DNA of 64,000 bases from Lunularia cruciata (taxonomy: Eukaryota; Streptophyta; Marchantiopsida; Lunulariales; Lunulariaceae), in NCBI GenBank assembly GCA_948567375.1, contig OX419760.1, forward strand, positions 15,624,001 through 15,688,000, read 5' to 3'. Below are positions 41,351-53,870 of the stretch, one piece after another. A program made the translations under genes and the position numbers. Below the pieces are notes generated by a model. It had not been told where the DNA came from. It did no database searches and was given only the letters and a program-made list of their open reading frames with translations. Position 1 is the stretch's first letter. Each line of letters opens with the position of its first letter.

Positions 41351-43304
41351 TAACGTCCTTGGAGTTCTATGTGTCTTGCAAGACCTCTTGTACGAATGTA
41401 ACCTGCTTTATTAGGTTGGATATGGAAACGTAGAGGTTCCGCTGCAGTTATGTCTGATTTAGATTCTGGATATTAGATCAGTACATAGGGAATGCAATTA
41501 TAGACCTGCATGCTCACATGATCAGCATGCAATTAAGTGTAGTTATATAAGTAAGAGTGATGTAATATGAGAATATATATATATATATGGTGAAAGATTG
41601 GGGTTGAACTGTTGCATCGTTGACCTTCATCGCTATCTGAGAAGTTTACATTTGCTGATGCAGCATGATGTGCACTAGTTGAAGTTCGACTTCTAGTATA
41701 TTTACTGCTCGTGCTAAAGCAGCGATTCGCTTTCAAAACTAGTTTTTCAAGAAAAAGGAACTGTTACACTTAACTATATGATTTTTATGACGAATATTAC
41801 AGCAATAGAAAGCTGAACAGTAGCTGTTCCCGGCCGCACACTCTCATGAAAGTAACATGAGTGTGCATAGTCTCACTCAAAAAATTTCGTACTAGTCTTA
41901 TTCAAACAGTCTTGAATTTCTTTAAGCCGCACTCCTCGGGTAATAATCAAAGCTCTGCATGCGCATATTGGACTATTTATCTACATCTGAACTTGCACAC
42001 TTAGTGTAGACTGAGTTTTAAATCGCATCCCTCTTCAAGTGCAGTGATTTGTCTTACTGGAGACCTAATTCACCCTCAGTGTCATATGCAGAAGATGCAG
42101 AATTTTCTTGGATATAGAAAATTAACAGTTTTGCTTGTTGGGTGCCCGTACCAAACGACGACCTTATTAATTCTAATGTTATTATGGGCAATGTTACGTC
42201 AACATTAGTAGCTACGTATGTTAGACGAGAAAAGTATCACCCCTATAACTACACCCAAGTTTGAATTTCAAATTGAACTTAATGCGATCACACTGATCAG
42301 AGGACGTATTATCATCTTTTAATTGATATGATTATTAAAAATAACTTGACTACCACGAAGATTACATGCTCATTTTTTCGTTACTTCATGTGCAAATAAT
42401 GGTTGCTTCCAAGCATTTTGATGCTGTCAAAGTCTACGAGCGTGGAGGTTCTCAAAAAAAACTGTAAGACGAATATCCAGAGTTTACCCCGCGAGAGAGA
42501 CATCGATTCGATTGGATATAAGGTGGATTATCCAGGAAATCATGAACGGCCCGTTTGGTTTGTACTCTCCCGCCTTTCCGCTTTCCCATTCGAGCTGGAC
42601 TGAGAATGTTTGCCCGTAAGTGAATTCACTCATAGAAAATCCCCCCGTCGGAATGCACGCACGGCAAGAACGTCTGCTTCTAAAGATCTAACGGCGTGCG
42701 AGAATGGACGGTAGGGTCGGGCCCATTTGGTCGGACGACGACGACTGCCTTACGCATATCGTATATCGAGAGTGTATCCTCTCACCAATATAAAACAGGT
42801 TCATGACCATAAAGATAGGATGTTTTGTAAATGTGAATCCTCCTTTTCTAACAATATATGTTCATGTGTTTAATTTGCTCAAACACGGCTAGAATGCAAC
42901 GCGATGGAGCAATAGTTACTTCGTTTCTGCACATTTATAAGTTGAGAGGTCTAGTGCTTGGTACAGTACACATAAGCCATAATAGGGTGCAAAGATTTCT
43001 TGATAAGGTAAGGTCTGCCCAAATTACAATGATTGCGAATGGTCGATCATGAGCTCAGATAGGCGCTAGCTACAGTTACTGCTCGTTACGAGGATAATGC
43101 ATTGTACATGCAGTTCACTCTTGAGATTGACATTGAACAACAAAGCGGTTGATTTACTCTAGATCTTTGTTACAACATGTTAATAAAATGCTGCACACGT
43201 TGACGAGGAAAAGAATATAAACGTAGAATTGCAGATGCTTTATTGTAAGTGCAGATGTAGGATATTGTAGAGAGAAAATTGATAGCATCTTATTCTCTTT
43301 TTGA
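41351..43304. other. Intergenic, no gene seen
   Basis: A short AT microsatellite at about 41574-41590. Several ORFs of about 60 codons exist on both strands, but none has a motif or is conserved elsewhere in the window. Confidence 0.4.
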
Positions 43305-43550
43305 AGATCTTGAGTAGTTCTATTTTAAATTCTTTTGCCGCTTCAGCGAGCTTGCAAAACCATCCTGCAAACTATCCCGGTAATTTTTAATTTCTGTACC
43401 TAGCTCGAACATTTGCATTTATAGTTACCAAGATCTTGAATGGTTCTATTTTAAATTTTGTTGTCTCTTCATTAAGCTTGAAAAACCATCGTGCAAACTA
43501 CCTAGGTAATTTTTGTATCTAGCCCGAGCATTTGCATCTATAGTTACCAA
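43305..43550 (+). repeat. Tandem duplication, two ~123-bp units
   Basis: 43305-43430 and 43431-43550 both run from AGATCTTGA(G/A)T(A/G)G to ATAGTTACCAA, with about 15-20% differences. Confidence 0.85.
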
Positions 43551-44935
43551 GTTAGATTTTAATGATGTTACATGGATGTCAAAGTTTGGCTGAAATGTAA
43601 GATATTGCAGTCATCTACACGAATCTTTACACTATTATCGTTCTTCGATATCGCAGATATATATGGTTATAGATACTTTATCTCACGGTCTTAATGTGAC
43701 CTAGTGTCTGAGCTAACAGTAAGGGAAATCAGTGTCTTACAGGAACGCCATGGACACGACAACATTACTTATATTATTTTTTATTTTTGAAGAATTATAA
43801 GGAACTGACTAGGATCGGCTAGCTAGTTCTCAAATTTGGTGAGTTGGTTAACCATTGGGTCGAACTAACCGGCTAAATTTATAAATATAAATAGAGAAAT
43901 ATAAAAAACTTCAAAATTTAATTGAAAAATATTTAAAATTACACATATTAAATTAATTATATTATATCATCAATCAGACACAATCATATAATTTATCCAT
44001 AATCAATTATTTTAAATCACTCCAACCTATGAGTGATTTTTAATTTATTAAAATCTAAAATATATTTTTATTTATTTATTTAAAATTACATATATATATT
44101 TATGCTCAAGTCTACTTTCCCGTGCCGTTCGCATTTTATTTCTTGCGCTATTTCTTTTCGGGTGTCTTGTGCTAGCCAAGTATGGAACTACTGTAGCTCC
44201 GCTCCTTGCCCTTTTTAGATCTCCAATTTTGGCCGAACCCGAGTGGTATTTCCATTGTTGATTGCTGCCGGGGTTGAGAGATCCAAGTGGTGTCTTGATT
44301 GGCATCATCCCGTTTCAGTCGATGGAATACACAGCAACGATCTGTACCGAAAGTTCAACCCATATTGCGCAAATTCTTCTATTAACCTATATCACTAATT
44401 CTTGACAGTACAGTGGTCAAATCCCATTCATTAAAAGTCAATACTCTTGATGAATGAGCAGAATTGGAAAATAATTTCCAAAGATCCATAAACATAATTT
44501 AACTTAGATTCGAAAATTCAGAGCGGAAGAAAAAAAAAAAAAATTTCGAACTGATATTTGATTAATATATTTAAGTATCTAAATCCTCTATAAAGGGGAT
44601 GAAAATTTTTCACTTTTCTCATATAATCCAAGCGCTCCAACAAACACTTCTTTTTCCACTCATTTCATACACGAGTAGACCAAATAAAAGAGCGTACTTC
44701 TTAGTCTCATCTGGTCTCCAACTATGGACATCTCGCAAGTATTGGTATCGAGCAAAATATATATCAAGCAAAACATCTCATATGGGATTGAATATTTCTT
44801 TTGAAGAAAAGTATTATTTTGCTTCGATTTGTTCCATAGGTATATTGCAAACTCATGCACCAACCGTGATATCAAATGAGTTTTGCACATGGTCTTCATC
44901 ACGAATATGATGACTTTACGATACCACAAAGTTCT
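43551..44935. other. AT-rich intergenic stretch
   Basis: Very AT-rich from about 43860 to 44110, including (TATA)n at 44090. An A-run of about 15 at 44529-44543. No supported gene. Confidence 0.4.
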
Positions 44936-45070
44936 TCAAGAGCAGTTCTTCTGCTCAACTTCAGTTTCTGGAGGTGGCAGGTTTTCAGTCAAAGCATTAA
45001 TTTCAAACACTAGTTCACTTGGAGGTTGGTGTGTGATAGACCCAATTCTGCTGGTTTCAGTGTCAAGCAT
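44936..45070 (-). other. Possible exon or relic ORF (44 aa)
   Basis: Minus-strand ATG at 45070 to TGA at 44936 (starts MLDTETSRIGSITHQPP, ends TEVEQKNCS). Acidic and proline-containing, with codon-like appearance but no family I recognise. It could be the last exon of a decayed gene, or chance. Confidence 0.15.
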
Positions 45071-45538
45071 TTATCGAACACGATGCTACGTGCATATTAC
45101 AATGGTTGATGAAGCCAGGAATCTTTACAGCATTTAACCGCTGCTGAATGAATAAGATGTAACTGAGTTAAGGTACATACCAGTACTGAAGTCACAATAT
45201 TATGCTTGTTGGAGGTAAAACAAGATAGATTGATCTCTATGGTGCTCACCAAACGATCCTCTGCAGCTTAAAGATACCTTCTGGTCGATCTTCTCATGAT
45301 CATTTACTTCCATCATATCTCTGGTTTTGTATCAACATACCAAGCTACTACAAACCGCAACTTCTAGGACGTTCTGAGCAGATCTAGTCATTTCACTGAT
45401 TCAAAAACTTGGTAGTTTAAACTATTGTTTCATCAGAGCTGTCGGGTTATGCCAGAAGAAGTTATTCAATCTAGGAATCTCATACGAGCGCTGTACGAGC
45501 AATAAAACAGTCCAAAACTACAGATACAAAGTCGAGGT
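45071..45538. other. Unassigned
   Basis: No ORF, repeat or element end recognised. It may be further decayed Cop3 sequence, since Cop3 gag would continue in this direction. Confidence 0.3.
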
Positions 45539-45805
45539 TCAATATACAAATTGACGAATGCTATTAAATTCTCTCGATACTTTCTTGTTTGCTGCCAGCA
45601 ACACCTTTTGGTTGCCATCTACGATGTCATGAAGATCAACAGCCATCAATATACCCTTTATTCTATACTTCAACTTGCGATGGGTACTACCATCTATTTT
45701 ATGTGTCTCGTCCAGAAAATGTTCATTGATGTTTGGAATTACCTCTTTCGGTTTCTCTAACTTTGGAGTCAATCTTGTTTTAGAAACCCGATAAGAATCC
45801 CACAT
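45539..45805 (-). pseudogene. gag: Cop3 gag fragment (Ty1/copia)
   Basis: Contains IDGSTHRKLKYRIKGILMAVDLHDIVDG, matching the N-terminal copia gag pattern (L-G-NY--W--R---L---DLW-I--G) at about 45720-45620. It starts just inside the leader behind the PBS at 45858-45871. No further gag or pol is recognisable to the left. Confidence 0.6.
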
Positions 45806-45849
45806 TATGGGCTTCTTATCGTGTGGGCTTCTTATCGGGTTTCTAAAAC
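45777..45849. repeat. Long hairpin in the Cop3 leader
   Basis: Arms 45777-45804 and 45822-45849, 28 bases each with one mismatch (GTTTTAGAAACCCGATAAGA ...), 17-base loop. The loop and right arm also hold a direct repeat of GGGCTTCTTATCG. It lies between the PBS and the gag start. Confidence 0.85.
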
Positions 45850-45857
45850 ATAGCTCA

Positions 45858-45871
45858 TAGCTCTGATACCA
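45858..45871 (-). other. Cop3 primer-binding site (tRNA-iMet type)
   Basis: Minus strand reads TGGTATCAGAGCT, an exact initiator tRNA-Met PBS. The LTR would extend from about 45870 to the right, with its end not determined. Confidence 0.75.
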
Positions 45872-46056
45872 TGGTGCTTTAATGATTCATCGAAATCTTC
45901 ACACCCTATCAGTCATGAACTTAACTGTCGGTTTCAAATTTAAATGTTTAAAGGATAAACTAGTATGCCAAGCTCCCACCTATTTACTCTATACTTTTGA
46001 ACCAATATAGCTTTGGAATGGATAAACTACTAAGCTGTTTTGCTTTCACGTAATGC

Positions 46057-46191
46057 TATTTATTTTTGTTGCACGCCTATGTGCTAAGATTCTAACAACA
46101 TTATTTATTATCGTTGCATAACTATGGGCTAGCATTCTAAAAACATTATCTATTATCGTTGCATAACTATGGGCTAACATCCTAACAACAG
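46057..46191 (+). repeat. Three tandem 45-bp repeats
   Basis: Units 46057-46101, 46102-46146, 46147-46191, each TAT(T/C)TATT...GTTGCA...CTATG(G/T)GCTA...CAT. The last two differ at only a few bases; the first is more diverged. Confidence 0.85.
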
Positions 46192-46610
46192 TGAGTCCAC
46201 CATATCTGGGTCTCATTAACCACGATTTTGCGATCGAAGAATAACTAAAACTGAATATCTACATGTGAAGGACCATGCGATTTTGTTCTGAAAATTAGAA
46301 CATGTATCAATTAAGTGCTTGTGCTTATCGAGTCGATATGTTAAGTAGCTTATTCAGGCCTAGAATCTGGATACATATGATCAGACTCTCGCTTTGGTAC
46401 CCAGCCCGCCTGTAGCTGTCCTCTCCACTGGCTGGAGGTGCCCGTCTACAAGACTTCTCAAAGACGAAGTCAGCAGTAAACACCTGAAGCTGCGGCCCAA
46501 CAAGGATGCATAATTCCCTGGTTCCATGGTGCTCTGACCTGATATGAAAAGGCGGAGCAGAAATAAGTAGTAGTCTACCTTTCTAGTAGACCGAATGGGT
46601 TAGTGCACGT

Positions 46611-46955
46611 TGTCAGGGGAAGATTTAAACTTTAGGTGATTACTGAGCATATGCTATATGCCCGGTAAGATTTATATAATATGTGTTTCTGGTCAGCACT
46701 ATGTAATGGAATTAATGGAGATAGTGGACTATAGTGAAGTTAGTGGCCTATTATTATCTTAGTAGACCACTAAATATGCTCGAGAGCATCTTTAGCATTT
46801 ATTTCTACATAATTTTTGTCTAAAGTATTTCATAAGTTAATTATTTCTTCACAATGAGTCATCTGCTCTCAAATGAATTTCAGAAGTTAATCGGTTTCTC
46901 ACAGTTAATAGTTTTCCTCTTAGTGCCTCGCTTCTTCACATTACATTTTCTGTCA
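46611..46955 (+). repeat. Cop4 5' LTR (putative)
   Basis: Runs from TGTCAGGGG to TTTTCTGTCA, next to a PBS-like site, with a TATA-like TTATATAATATG at about 46671. No partner LTR is visible, so the left edge is a guess. Confidence 0.35.
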
Positions 46956-46967
46956 TGATATCAGAGC
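46956..46967 (+). other. Cop4 primer-binding site (one change)
   Basis: TGATATCAGAGC; the initiator tRNA-Met site is TGGTATCAGAGC. Confidence 0.65.
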
Positions 46968-46995
46968 TAGGTTGGCTTCATAATTTCTTCCTTAG

Positions 46996-48170
46996 TTGCT
47001 AGGTGGCGCCTTAGTACACAATTTCAAAGTTATGAGAGAGCTAGTTCTCTTACACACCAGTGTGCCTGGAAAACCAAGAAAAACTGAAATCAAGCTTACG
47101 TTTGTAGCTACTCTATCTGATTGGGAGCATATGAATCTTGTTGCTCTTGAAGCAATAAATTCAGCATTAGGCTCCTGAATTTGTTGCTACCATCAGCTGG
47201 CACACATTGGCAAGTGAAGCATGGATAGATTTAACGACCATGTATGAAGGTACGGATGATGTCACAATCATGTACTGGACACTTTGATGAAATTGAAGAT
47301 GCATGAAGGCACCCATGTAGCAAAACACATTACCAATTTTTGTGGAGTCATCACCCAATTGGCTGCAGTGAATAACACAATCAATGACCAGCAAGCTAAG
47401 CTCCAATTGATGAGATCTATACCTTCTAGTTTCAAGTACTTTTTGCAATCATTGCAAACATAGAAGGCCCTACATCTCTCTAATGGAATTGCTCTTCTTC
47501 TTCAAGAAGAGATCAATATGAAGCATGAAGGTCTTGTAGAGAAAATAACTGCTCCAGCAGTCACACAAGATCTGTATCTTCTTACAGAAACAAAGGCAAA
47601 GGGAGCTGGAAGAATGAATTTCATGGGTTTTTTTCCTCAAAACTCTTTCAATAGATCTTCTGGTCAGAACCAAAGTTCTTTCTCTAGATCTTCTGGAGGA
47701 AATTCCTTCTGACCATCTATCATTTGTCACTATTGCTCAAAAAAGGGACATCACATCAAAGACTGTTGCAAGAGCATTGTTGATGCAGAGGAGAAAGTAG
47801 GCAATGAACACCATCATGCCAATGCTTCTACTACTCACCTCTCTTTATGAAATGTTGATGTTGTTCCTTCAGTCACTCAAGAAAAGCAATGGTACATCAA
47901 CACCTCTGCTTCTTAACACGCCTAACAACAAACTGTCTCCTTGTCTATGAAGCATACTCACCACCTAGACAAGTTTACTTGGCTGATTGTTCCAACATTG
48001 TTATTCAACCATGGAAGAGTTGCAATTAAGCTTGTTGTGATAGCCCAATGTCAACGTACTTATAGTATAGTCAATAAGAACAATTTGTTCCCAAAAGGGC
48101 ACTATTCAAATATGCTTGGAAGTGAAGTGAAGCACACATCAAATATCAGTTCATTTATTATGCATGTTTA
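46996..48170 (+). pseudogene. gag-pro: Cop4 gag and protease start (Ty1/copia, broken)
   Basis: Gag pieces: 47110-47175 (WEHMNLVALEAINSAL), 47275-47460 (LMKLKMHEGTHVAKHITNF, NNTINDQQAKLQLMRSIPSSF), 47470-47710, and a zinc knuckle CHYCSKKGHHIKDC (CX2CX4HX4C) at about 47730-47771. A protease-like start follows, WYINTSAS (Asn and Thr for the usual Asp and Ser-Gly) at about 47890, with stops. From 48180 to 49729 the plus strand may hold decayed remains, but I recognise no integrase or RT motif. Confidence 0.75.
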
Positions 48171-48179
48171 ACCTCTTGG

Positions 48180-49729
48180 GAAGAAATCACTCTTAGAGGA
48201 GATTAGTGCCACCCTTTGTGGCACACTACAGGAAAAATAAAATCATCAAAATAATCACTTTCATTCTAAAATCTAGCTGGGATTGCTCCTAAAGGTGATG
48301 TTTCATGCAAATCTGAGTGCCATTTCATTCCAAATATACAGTGTTTGCAAATGTGTTCTACCCTTCCCAAAAGACACAACTTGTAGGACTGAGCTTTTTA
48401 CTACTTCCTATCTAAAGTTTTTGATTCCATGGTACTATCGCATGGTGAGTTTGCAATCCACTCATTTCACAAGTTCACTCCTTTGAATTCCTCAATGCAC
48501 ACCTTGATCAAGGGCAAGTACGTGCTTGGCACCAAGCATTGAAGACTTACTATGAAATTGCTCACCTCTGCTCTAGGTTAGACATTGAAATATCATGTAA
48601 AATGTAGGACACAAAACTTGCAAAGAAGTGAGAGCACTTTTTACTTGTAATCAAAGCTTGTATTCCAAAAGAATGAGTGAAAAAGCATGATTTTTAGTAG
48701 CACTTTGGCTTATATACACATTTGGATCCAAGCCAAAGGGATCATAATCCCAAGTGAATCCTTAAAAATCTAAGTCTAAACCGTCCATCATTGATTCTAT
48801 TATCCTATTCATCTGCAAAATGATTAGGCTCCTACATATGTCAGGGGAGATATCGGAACCCTCATAATCAATTTTTTGTGTATAACCCTAAGTACCTATG
48901 AAAACCTAAGGGCCCTCCTCTACAATTATATACAACTCCAAGTGCAGTACCATTCTGAGGGCACTTGTCCTTATCTCTTTACAAATCCAAATGCCACTCA
49001 ACTTTGAGGGCACTTTTCTAAAATACATGTGACATTGAGTCTAGGCATGATTGGCCTACTCAAAGTGCTCAGCTACTATACAACTCTAAGTATCTAATCC
49101 TTTCTAAAGACTGCCTGTCTAATTGAAGGACTTCCTTTTGGAGGAGTGCTTTGGGCTGGAGCTACATGGGGTAAAAGGCTTTGTTCACCTCTTAGGTATC
49201 TAATTAATTGATCTGTCCGAGCTTGATACCTAGTAATTTTTAACGAGAAGGCCTGGCATACTTTGTTAAACTTTTTACAAGTGCTCCTTCAAGTGCAAGG
49301 ATAGGTTGTTCATGTGTTCCTCCTTCTAGGTCTGATTTTGCAAGCACTAGACCTACATCTTCAATTCATGGTGCTTAGTCCTCAAGGCCCACATTGCTCC
49401 CTCTTCTTTAAGCATTTCTATGAACAAGGCCTAGGTTTATTCTACTTGGTGCAATGCCTTCAACTGATCTTCCTCTTGTTGTTAGACTGCTTCCTCCATT
49501 TAGCCTTTTGTTCCTCTAGCTGGTGGAGACTTTCCTTTCCACATCTTTCAGTCATTCTTCCATTGCCTCCTTCCCAAGATGTTCCAACTGAATTGCCACT
49601 TCCATTTGGTACTCTTGTATCTACAGCTCAAGTGTCACCACTTAGTCATGCAACTCTTGCAGTTATTCCAAATGGTCCACCAACACTCTAAGTGTTTGTT
49701 CATCCTCATGCACTTGGAGTCATTCTACA
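48180..49729. other. Decayed sequence between Cop4 and CCE-F
   Basis: The 125-codon ORF at 49314-49691 has leucine- and proline-rich composition; a neighbouring frame is Ser/Pro/Thr-rich (SSRPTLLPLL), which would fit the linker between copia integrase and RT, but this is weak. No other feature. Confidence 0.3.
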
Positions 49730-50593
49730 TGTGACAACCCGGCAAATATCACTTTTGCGGTAATCAGGTAAGTAAATTTTGTTCACGTAGAGATATTGAT
49801 CAAAATTAGTCAAATACAAAGTAAACTGTAACAATGTAGTTCTTCTTGAGTTCTTCTTTAATCTCTTAGGTAGAAACCACACCCAGAAGAGAGTAACAAG
49901 CATTGACTCGTAGTCTCATCACAAATTAACACTTCTTAATCAAAACTCCTTCAATTCTTTCCAAACAATCTTGATTGTGATGATTCAGGCTCTCCTAAAA
50001 ATAGCACTTCAGTGCAAAATGAATTTGCCTCAAAATTGTATTCCACCCCTCCACTGAAGGCACAACTTCCTTGATCAAAATTCCTTCACATCAACTTTGC
50101 GCTGCACTCACAAATGCAAAATACTACCAACACTACAATTCCTCTCAGATCTGTCAAGGCATTGCTTTGATTGCACTTCACTTAGGATCAAACACACAGA
50201 GCAAAGATCAAGGCTAAGGAATCCAACATCCAACAAGCACACTGATTTGCACTTCAAAATTCTCCACACACTCACAAACACAAACACAATGTTGATACTC
50301 GGAATCAAGCTCAAATGATAAGCATTGCTTCATAGCACTTTGCTTTATCTATTCTCAGAAATTATGAGCACTAAACAACATAATACTGCAAATGCCACTC
50401 TTAAATAGTGAAGCAAATGACAATTCTAACAACTATACCATTCTACAACAACTCTTCTAACCTGCAAATCCAAAATGACAATGCACCTCTTAATATCTGC
50501 CTCTTTAGATCTCAAATTTATTATTAATCCGATCCGATGTCTACTTCTTCCTCAGCTTTCAAACCCGATCCCGAAGTAAATTTACTCACTATT
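49730..50593 (-). mobile_element. CCE-F: coiled-coil element, 3' part
   Basis: Minus-strand 3' end, from TGTGACAACCCGGC at 49730 over the ~790-base 3' region to the start of the acidic C-terminal coding part (EEVDIGSD equivalent near 50540). It is cut at 50593 by the Gyp3 LTR; the 5' part should lie right of base 64000. Confidence 0.88.
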
Positions 50594-51333
50594 TGTAATA
50601 CTCCAAGGACAAGAGAAGAGAGAAAACACAGATTGCACACTCAAACATCCGATGCCCCAAGGGAGCACCTTCTCTTTATTATATAGACAAAGAGGATCTC
50701 CTCCAAGGAAGCTCCACCATAGGATTAGGGACACATATAGGTGACATGTCAGCAAGCTCCACCCTTGGATTACTTACTTGGATGGGTGACTTGTCTGGTC
50801 TAGGTCCTATCTGGTTGGCAAATGAGCTTTGACCGGAAGGAATCTTTTAGGGAATCTTCCTGTAGGAATCTCAGAATCACATGAGTAAGGTACCGTTGGA
50901 AAGCTCTCAACGAGACAAACCAGGGGGAGGGAAGGCCAATCTCTCCTCCATTGGGGGGGGGGGAATCTGCACATTTTCGAGGCCTAATTCATCTGTTTAG
51001 GCCTCCGAAATTGCCTTCAAAGATTTCAGGCATATTTTGGTTCCTACTCTATTAGTAGAAGTCCCCTTTTGGTGATACCTCTTTCTGATCTGTTTAGTCC
51101 ATCATGTGTAACATCCTTCTAGATGTTACCAAACCAATTCTCACCTTTAAATCATATGTCTAGCTATTGGTTCTAAGGTTTGCAAGTCTATTTTGGTTTC
51201 TGCCCTATTAGTAGACGTACTCTTTTGGTGATACTTCTATTTGATCTATTTTGACCATCATGTATAACATCATTTTAGATGTTACCAAACCGAATTTCAC
51301 ATCTAGATCATATGGCTAACCCTTGGTATTACA
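50594..51333 (-). repeat. Gyp3 3' LTR
   Basis: 740 bp with inverted ends TGTAATAC/GTATTACA. On the minus strand a TATA box CTATATAATAAAG lies at about 50690-50675. A run of 11 G at 50953-50963. The tract AAAAGGAGGGAGGTC on the minus strand (51348-51334) directly precedes the LTR and is the polypurine tract. Confidence 0.88.
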
Positions 51334-51346
51334 GACCTCCCTCCTT

Positions 51347-53870
51347 TTAAGATGCAACGTCCTCGTTGTGCAATTGTTGCTCAAATGCTTGCACCAACAC
51401 CGGTGCATGTGCCAAATTGGCAGCGGGTTCCCAGGTTGCTTCATAGAGGAGGTAAACTTTCCATTGTACTAGATATTCCACCCGCGGATAGCGAGTACCA
51501 CGCATGCGCTTTTGGAGAATCCGCTCCACTTCATATTCCTCTGTGCCATCAATGATTGTTGGATAAGGTCGAATGTCCTGTGTGGAAGTACCTTGGCCTG
51601 ATTGGGGAGCATATCTGCGTAATAGAGAGACATGGAACACTGGATGGATCTTCATGTATGGTGGTAGCTCAAGGTGATAGGCCACAGCGCCGATGCGACA
51701 ACGAATCGAGAAAGGCCCAATAAAACGAGGTCTGAGCTTACGAGATCCAACTAATGTGAGGTTGGTTGTCGATAGCCACACTTGATCCCCAACATTGAAC
51801 TCCATGTGCCTACGGTATGCATCAGCATACTGCTTTTGTCAATTTTGTGCAATCTGTAACCTGTGCTTGGCGCTCTCCACACCTTGTTGGATTCATACAT
51901 GAGGAAGAACGGAGTGACCTGGGTGGAGGCATTCACTGAATTGTTGTAAGCAAATTCCACCAACAGTAGTAGGGTGTCCCACCTCTCTTGCTCTTCTAAG
52001 GTGAAGCCGCGTAACATGTCTTCAATTGTGCGATTAGCCCGCTCTATTTGGCCATCTATTTGTGGGTGGTAAGCTGTAGACATGGCCAACTTGGTTTTGA
52101 AGAAACCAAAGAGTGTTCGCCAAAACAAACTGGTGAATTGGGTGCCTCTATCGGTGATGAGTACTCTAGACAAGCCATGGTGAGCAAAGACTGCATCTAA
52201 GTATAGTTGAGCTAGTTGTGGAGCGGTCACCTCCTTGGTGGTAGGGCGTACATGAATCATTTTGCTGAGCCGGTCCACAAAGACCACGGAGTCAAACCCT
52301 GAGGTGGTCTTGGGTAATTCACAGACGAGATCCATACTCACTTGTTCCCAACGTTGGGTAGGAGTGGGAAGAGGTTGAAGGAGCCCTGCAGGAGCTTGAT
52401 TAGAAGCTTTGTTCTGTTGACAAAGTAGGCAGCTACGCACATAGTCCATCACGTCGTTGCTCATCTTGGGCCAATAGTAATGGCGCTTGACTGCCTCCAA
52501 GGTCTTGTCCACTCCGACATGAGCTGCAATGGCCAAATCATGACATTCCGCAAGAATGGTGGTGCATAATTCTGGGACATTTGGGATCCACAATCGGCCC
52601 TCTTGAAAGGTGAGTCCTTGGGTGCTGGTGACACCTTTGGACGATTGCGCTTCTACAATCTGTGGATCAATTTTTGTAGCAGCTAGAATCTCTTGCCAGA
52701 ATTCAGGGTTAATCTTAACCTCTGCCGTCAAGTTGTTGGCCATTGGCATGCGGGTGAATGCATCTGCAAGTTGCTTCTTACCTTCCACGTAGGTGATCGT
52801 CATGTTGAAGCGTTGTTGCCACTCTACCCACCAAATTTGGCGACGAGATAGATCCTTCTGCGTCTCGAGGTAGACTAGAGGTTTGTGGTCTATCTCTATT
52901 ACAAATGCCTTCTCGCCCAGGTGGTGCTTCCAATGGTTGGTTGCTAGAACGATGGCCAGCTCTTCTCGTTCTGTGGTGTGGTAGTTGCGCTCTGCTGGTA
53001 ACAACTTTCAAGAGAAATATGCAATTGGATGCCATCCGTCATGCCACTCTTGTTGTAGGACTGCTCCTATTGCTACGCCTGATGCATCCATAGCCAACTT
53101 GATTGGACGTTTTGGGTCATACCACTTCAAGATTGGTGCATGTAGCAAGGCGGCCTTCAATTCTTGAAAGGCCAACTCTTGTGCAGTTCCCCATGTCCAC
53201 TTCTTCCCCTTGCCAAGTAGTGCCATTAAAGGCGGTGCAACCTTGGAGAAGTCCTTGACAAATTTACAATAGAATCCCGTCAACCCCAAGAAGCTCTTAA
53301 GTTGAGTCTGATCTTCTGGGGCACTCCATTTTTGAATGACCTCTATTTTATCTGTCAATACTTGAATGCCCTCTGCACTTACTCTATGCCCTAAGTAGTC
53401 TACTTCAGACTTGCCAAACTCACACTTTGAGATTTTGGCGTACAACTGATTCTGTTTTAGAATGTGGAGGACCTCTCGTAGATGTTGTTTGTGTTCTGTC
53501 ATCGTGCTACTATATACTAAGATATCATCCAAGAAGATGATAACAGACTTATCCAAGTATGGACGAAATATGTCATTCATTAGGCTCATGAAAGTGGCAG
53601 GCGCATTGGTGAGGCCAAAAGGCATCACAAGATACTCAAAGTGGCCATACCTGGTTCGAAAGGCAGTTTTGTACACATCCTCCTCTGCAATTTGGATTTG
53701 ATTGTAACCGCTCTGCAAGTCTCGTTTGGTGAAGTATCTCGCTCCATGGAGTTGATCAAACAGGTCATCCATGCGAGGTAAGGGGTATTTGTTCTTCACT
53801 GTTTGCTGATTGAGACCCCGATAGTCAATGCACATGCGCATTGTACCATCCTTCTTCTTCACAAACAAGA
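51347..53870 (-). pseudogene. pol: Gyp3 pol: RT, RNase H, integrase, chromodomain (nearly intact)
   Basis: RT at 53868-53300: [39 protein letters not shown], catalytic FLDD (about 53540). RNase [15 protein letters not shown], a stop near 53006, then AERNYHTTEREELAIV and ADAFTRMP. Integrase: HVGVDKTL...CLLCQQNK zinc domain, then a complete catalytic set (SMDLV, LITDRGTQF, QIERANR). A frameshift near 51830 separates the core from the tail 51805-51347, which has GPFSIRCRIG and a chromodomain EYEVERILQKR...EYLVQWKVY...ATWEPAANL. This is the best preserved chromovirus integrase here. Confidence 0.92.

Noticed and set aside
44072-44308. 78-codon minus-strand ORF containing RARSGATVVPYLAS
   Set aside because: It looks protein-like but lies in AT-rich intergenic DNA, has no recognisable domain and runs into low-complexity sequence; not supported as a gene.
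49314-49691. 125-codon ORF as a gene
   Set aside because: Leu/Pro-rich composition without motif, in decayed retroelement sequence; ends close to CCE-F.
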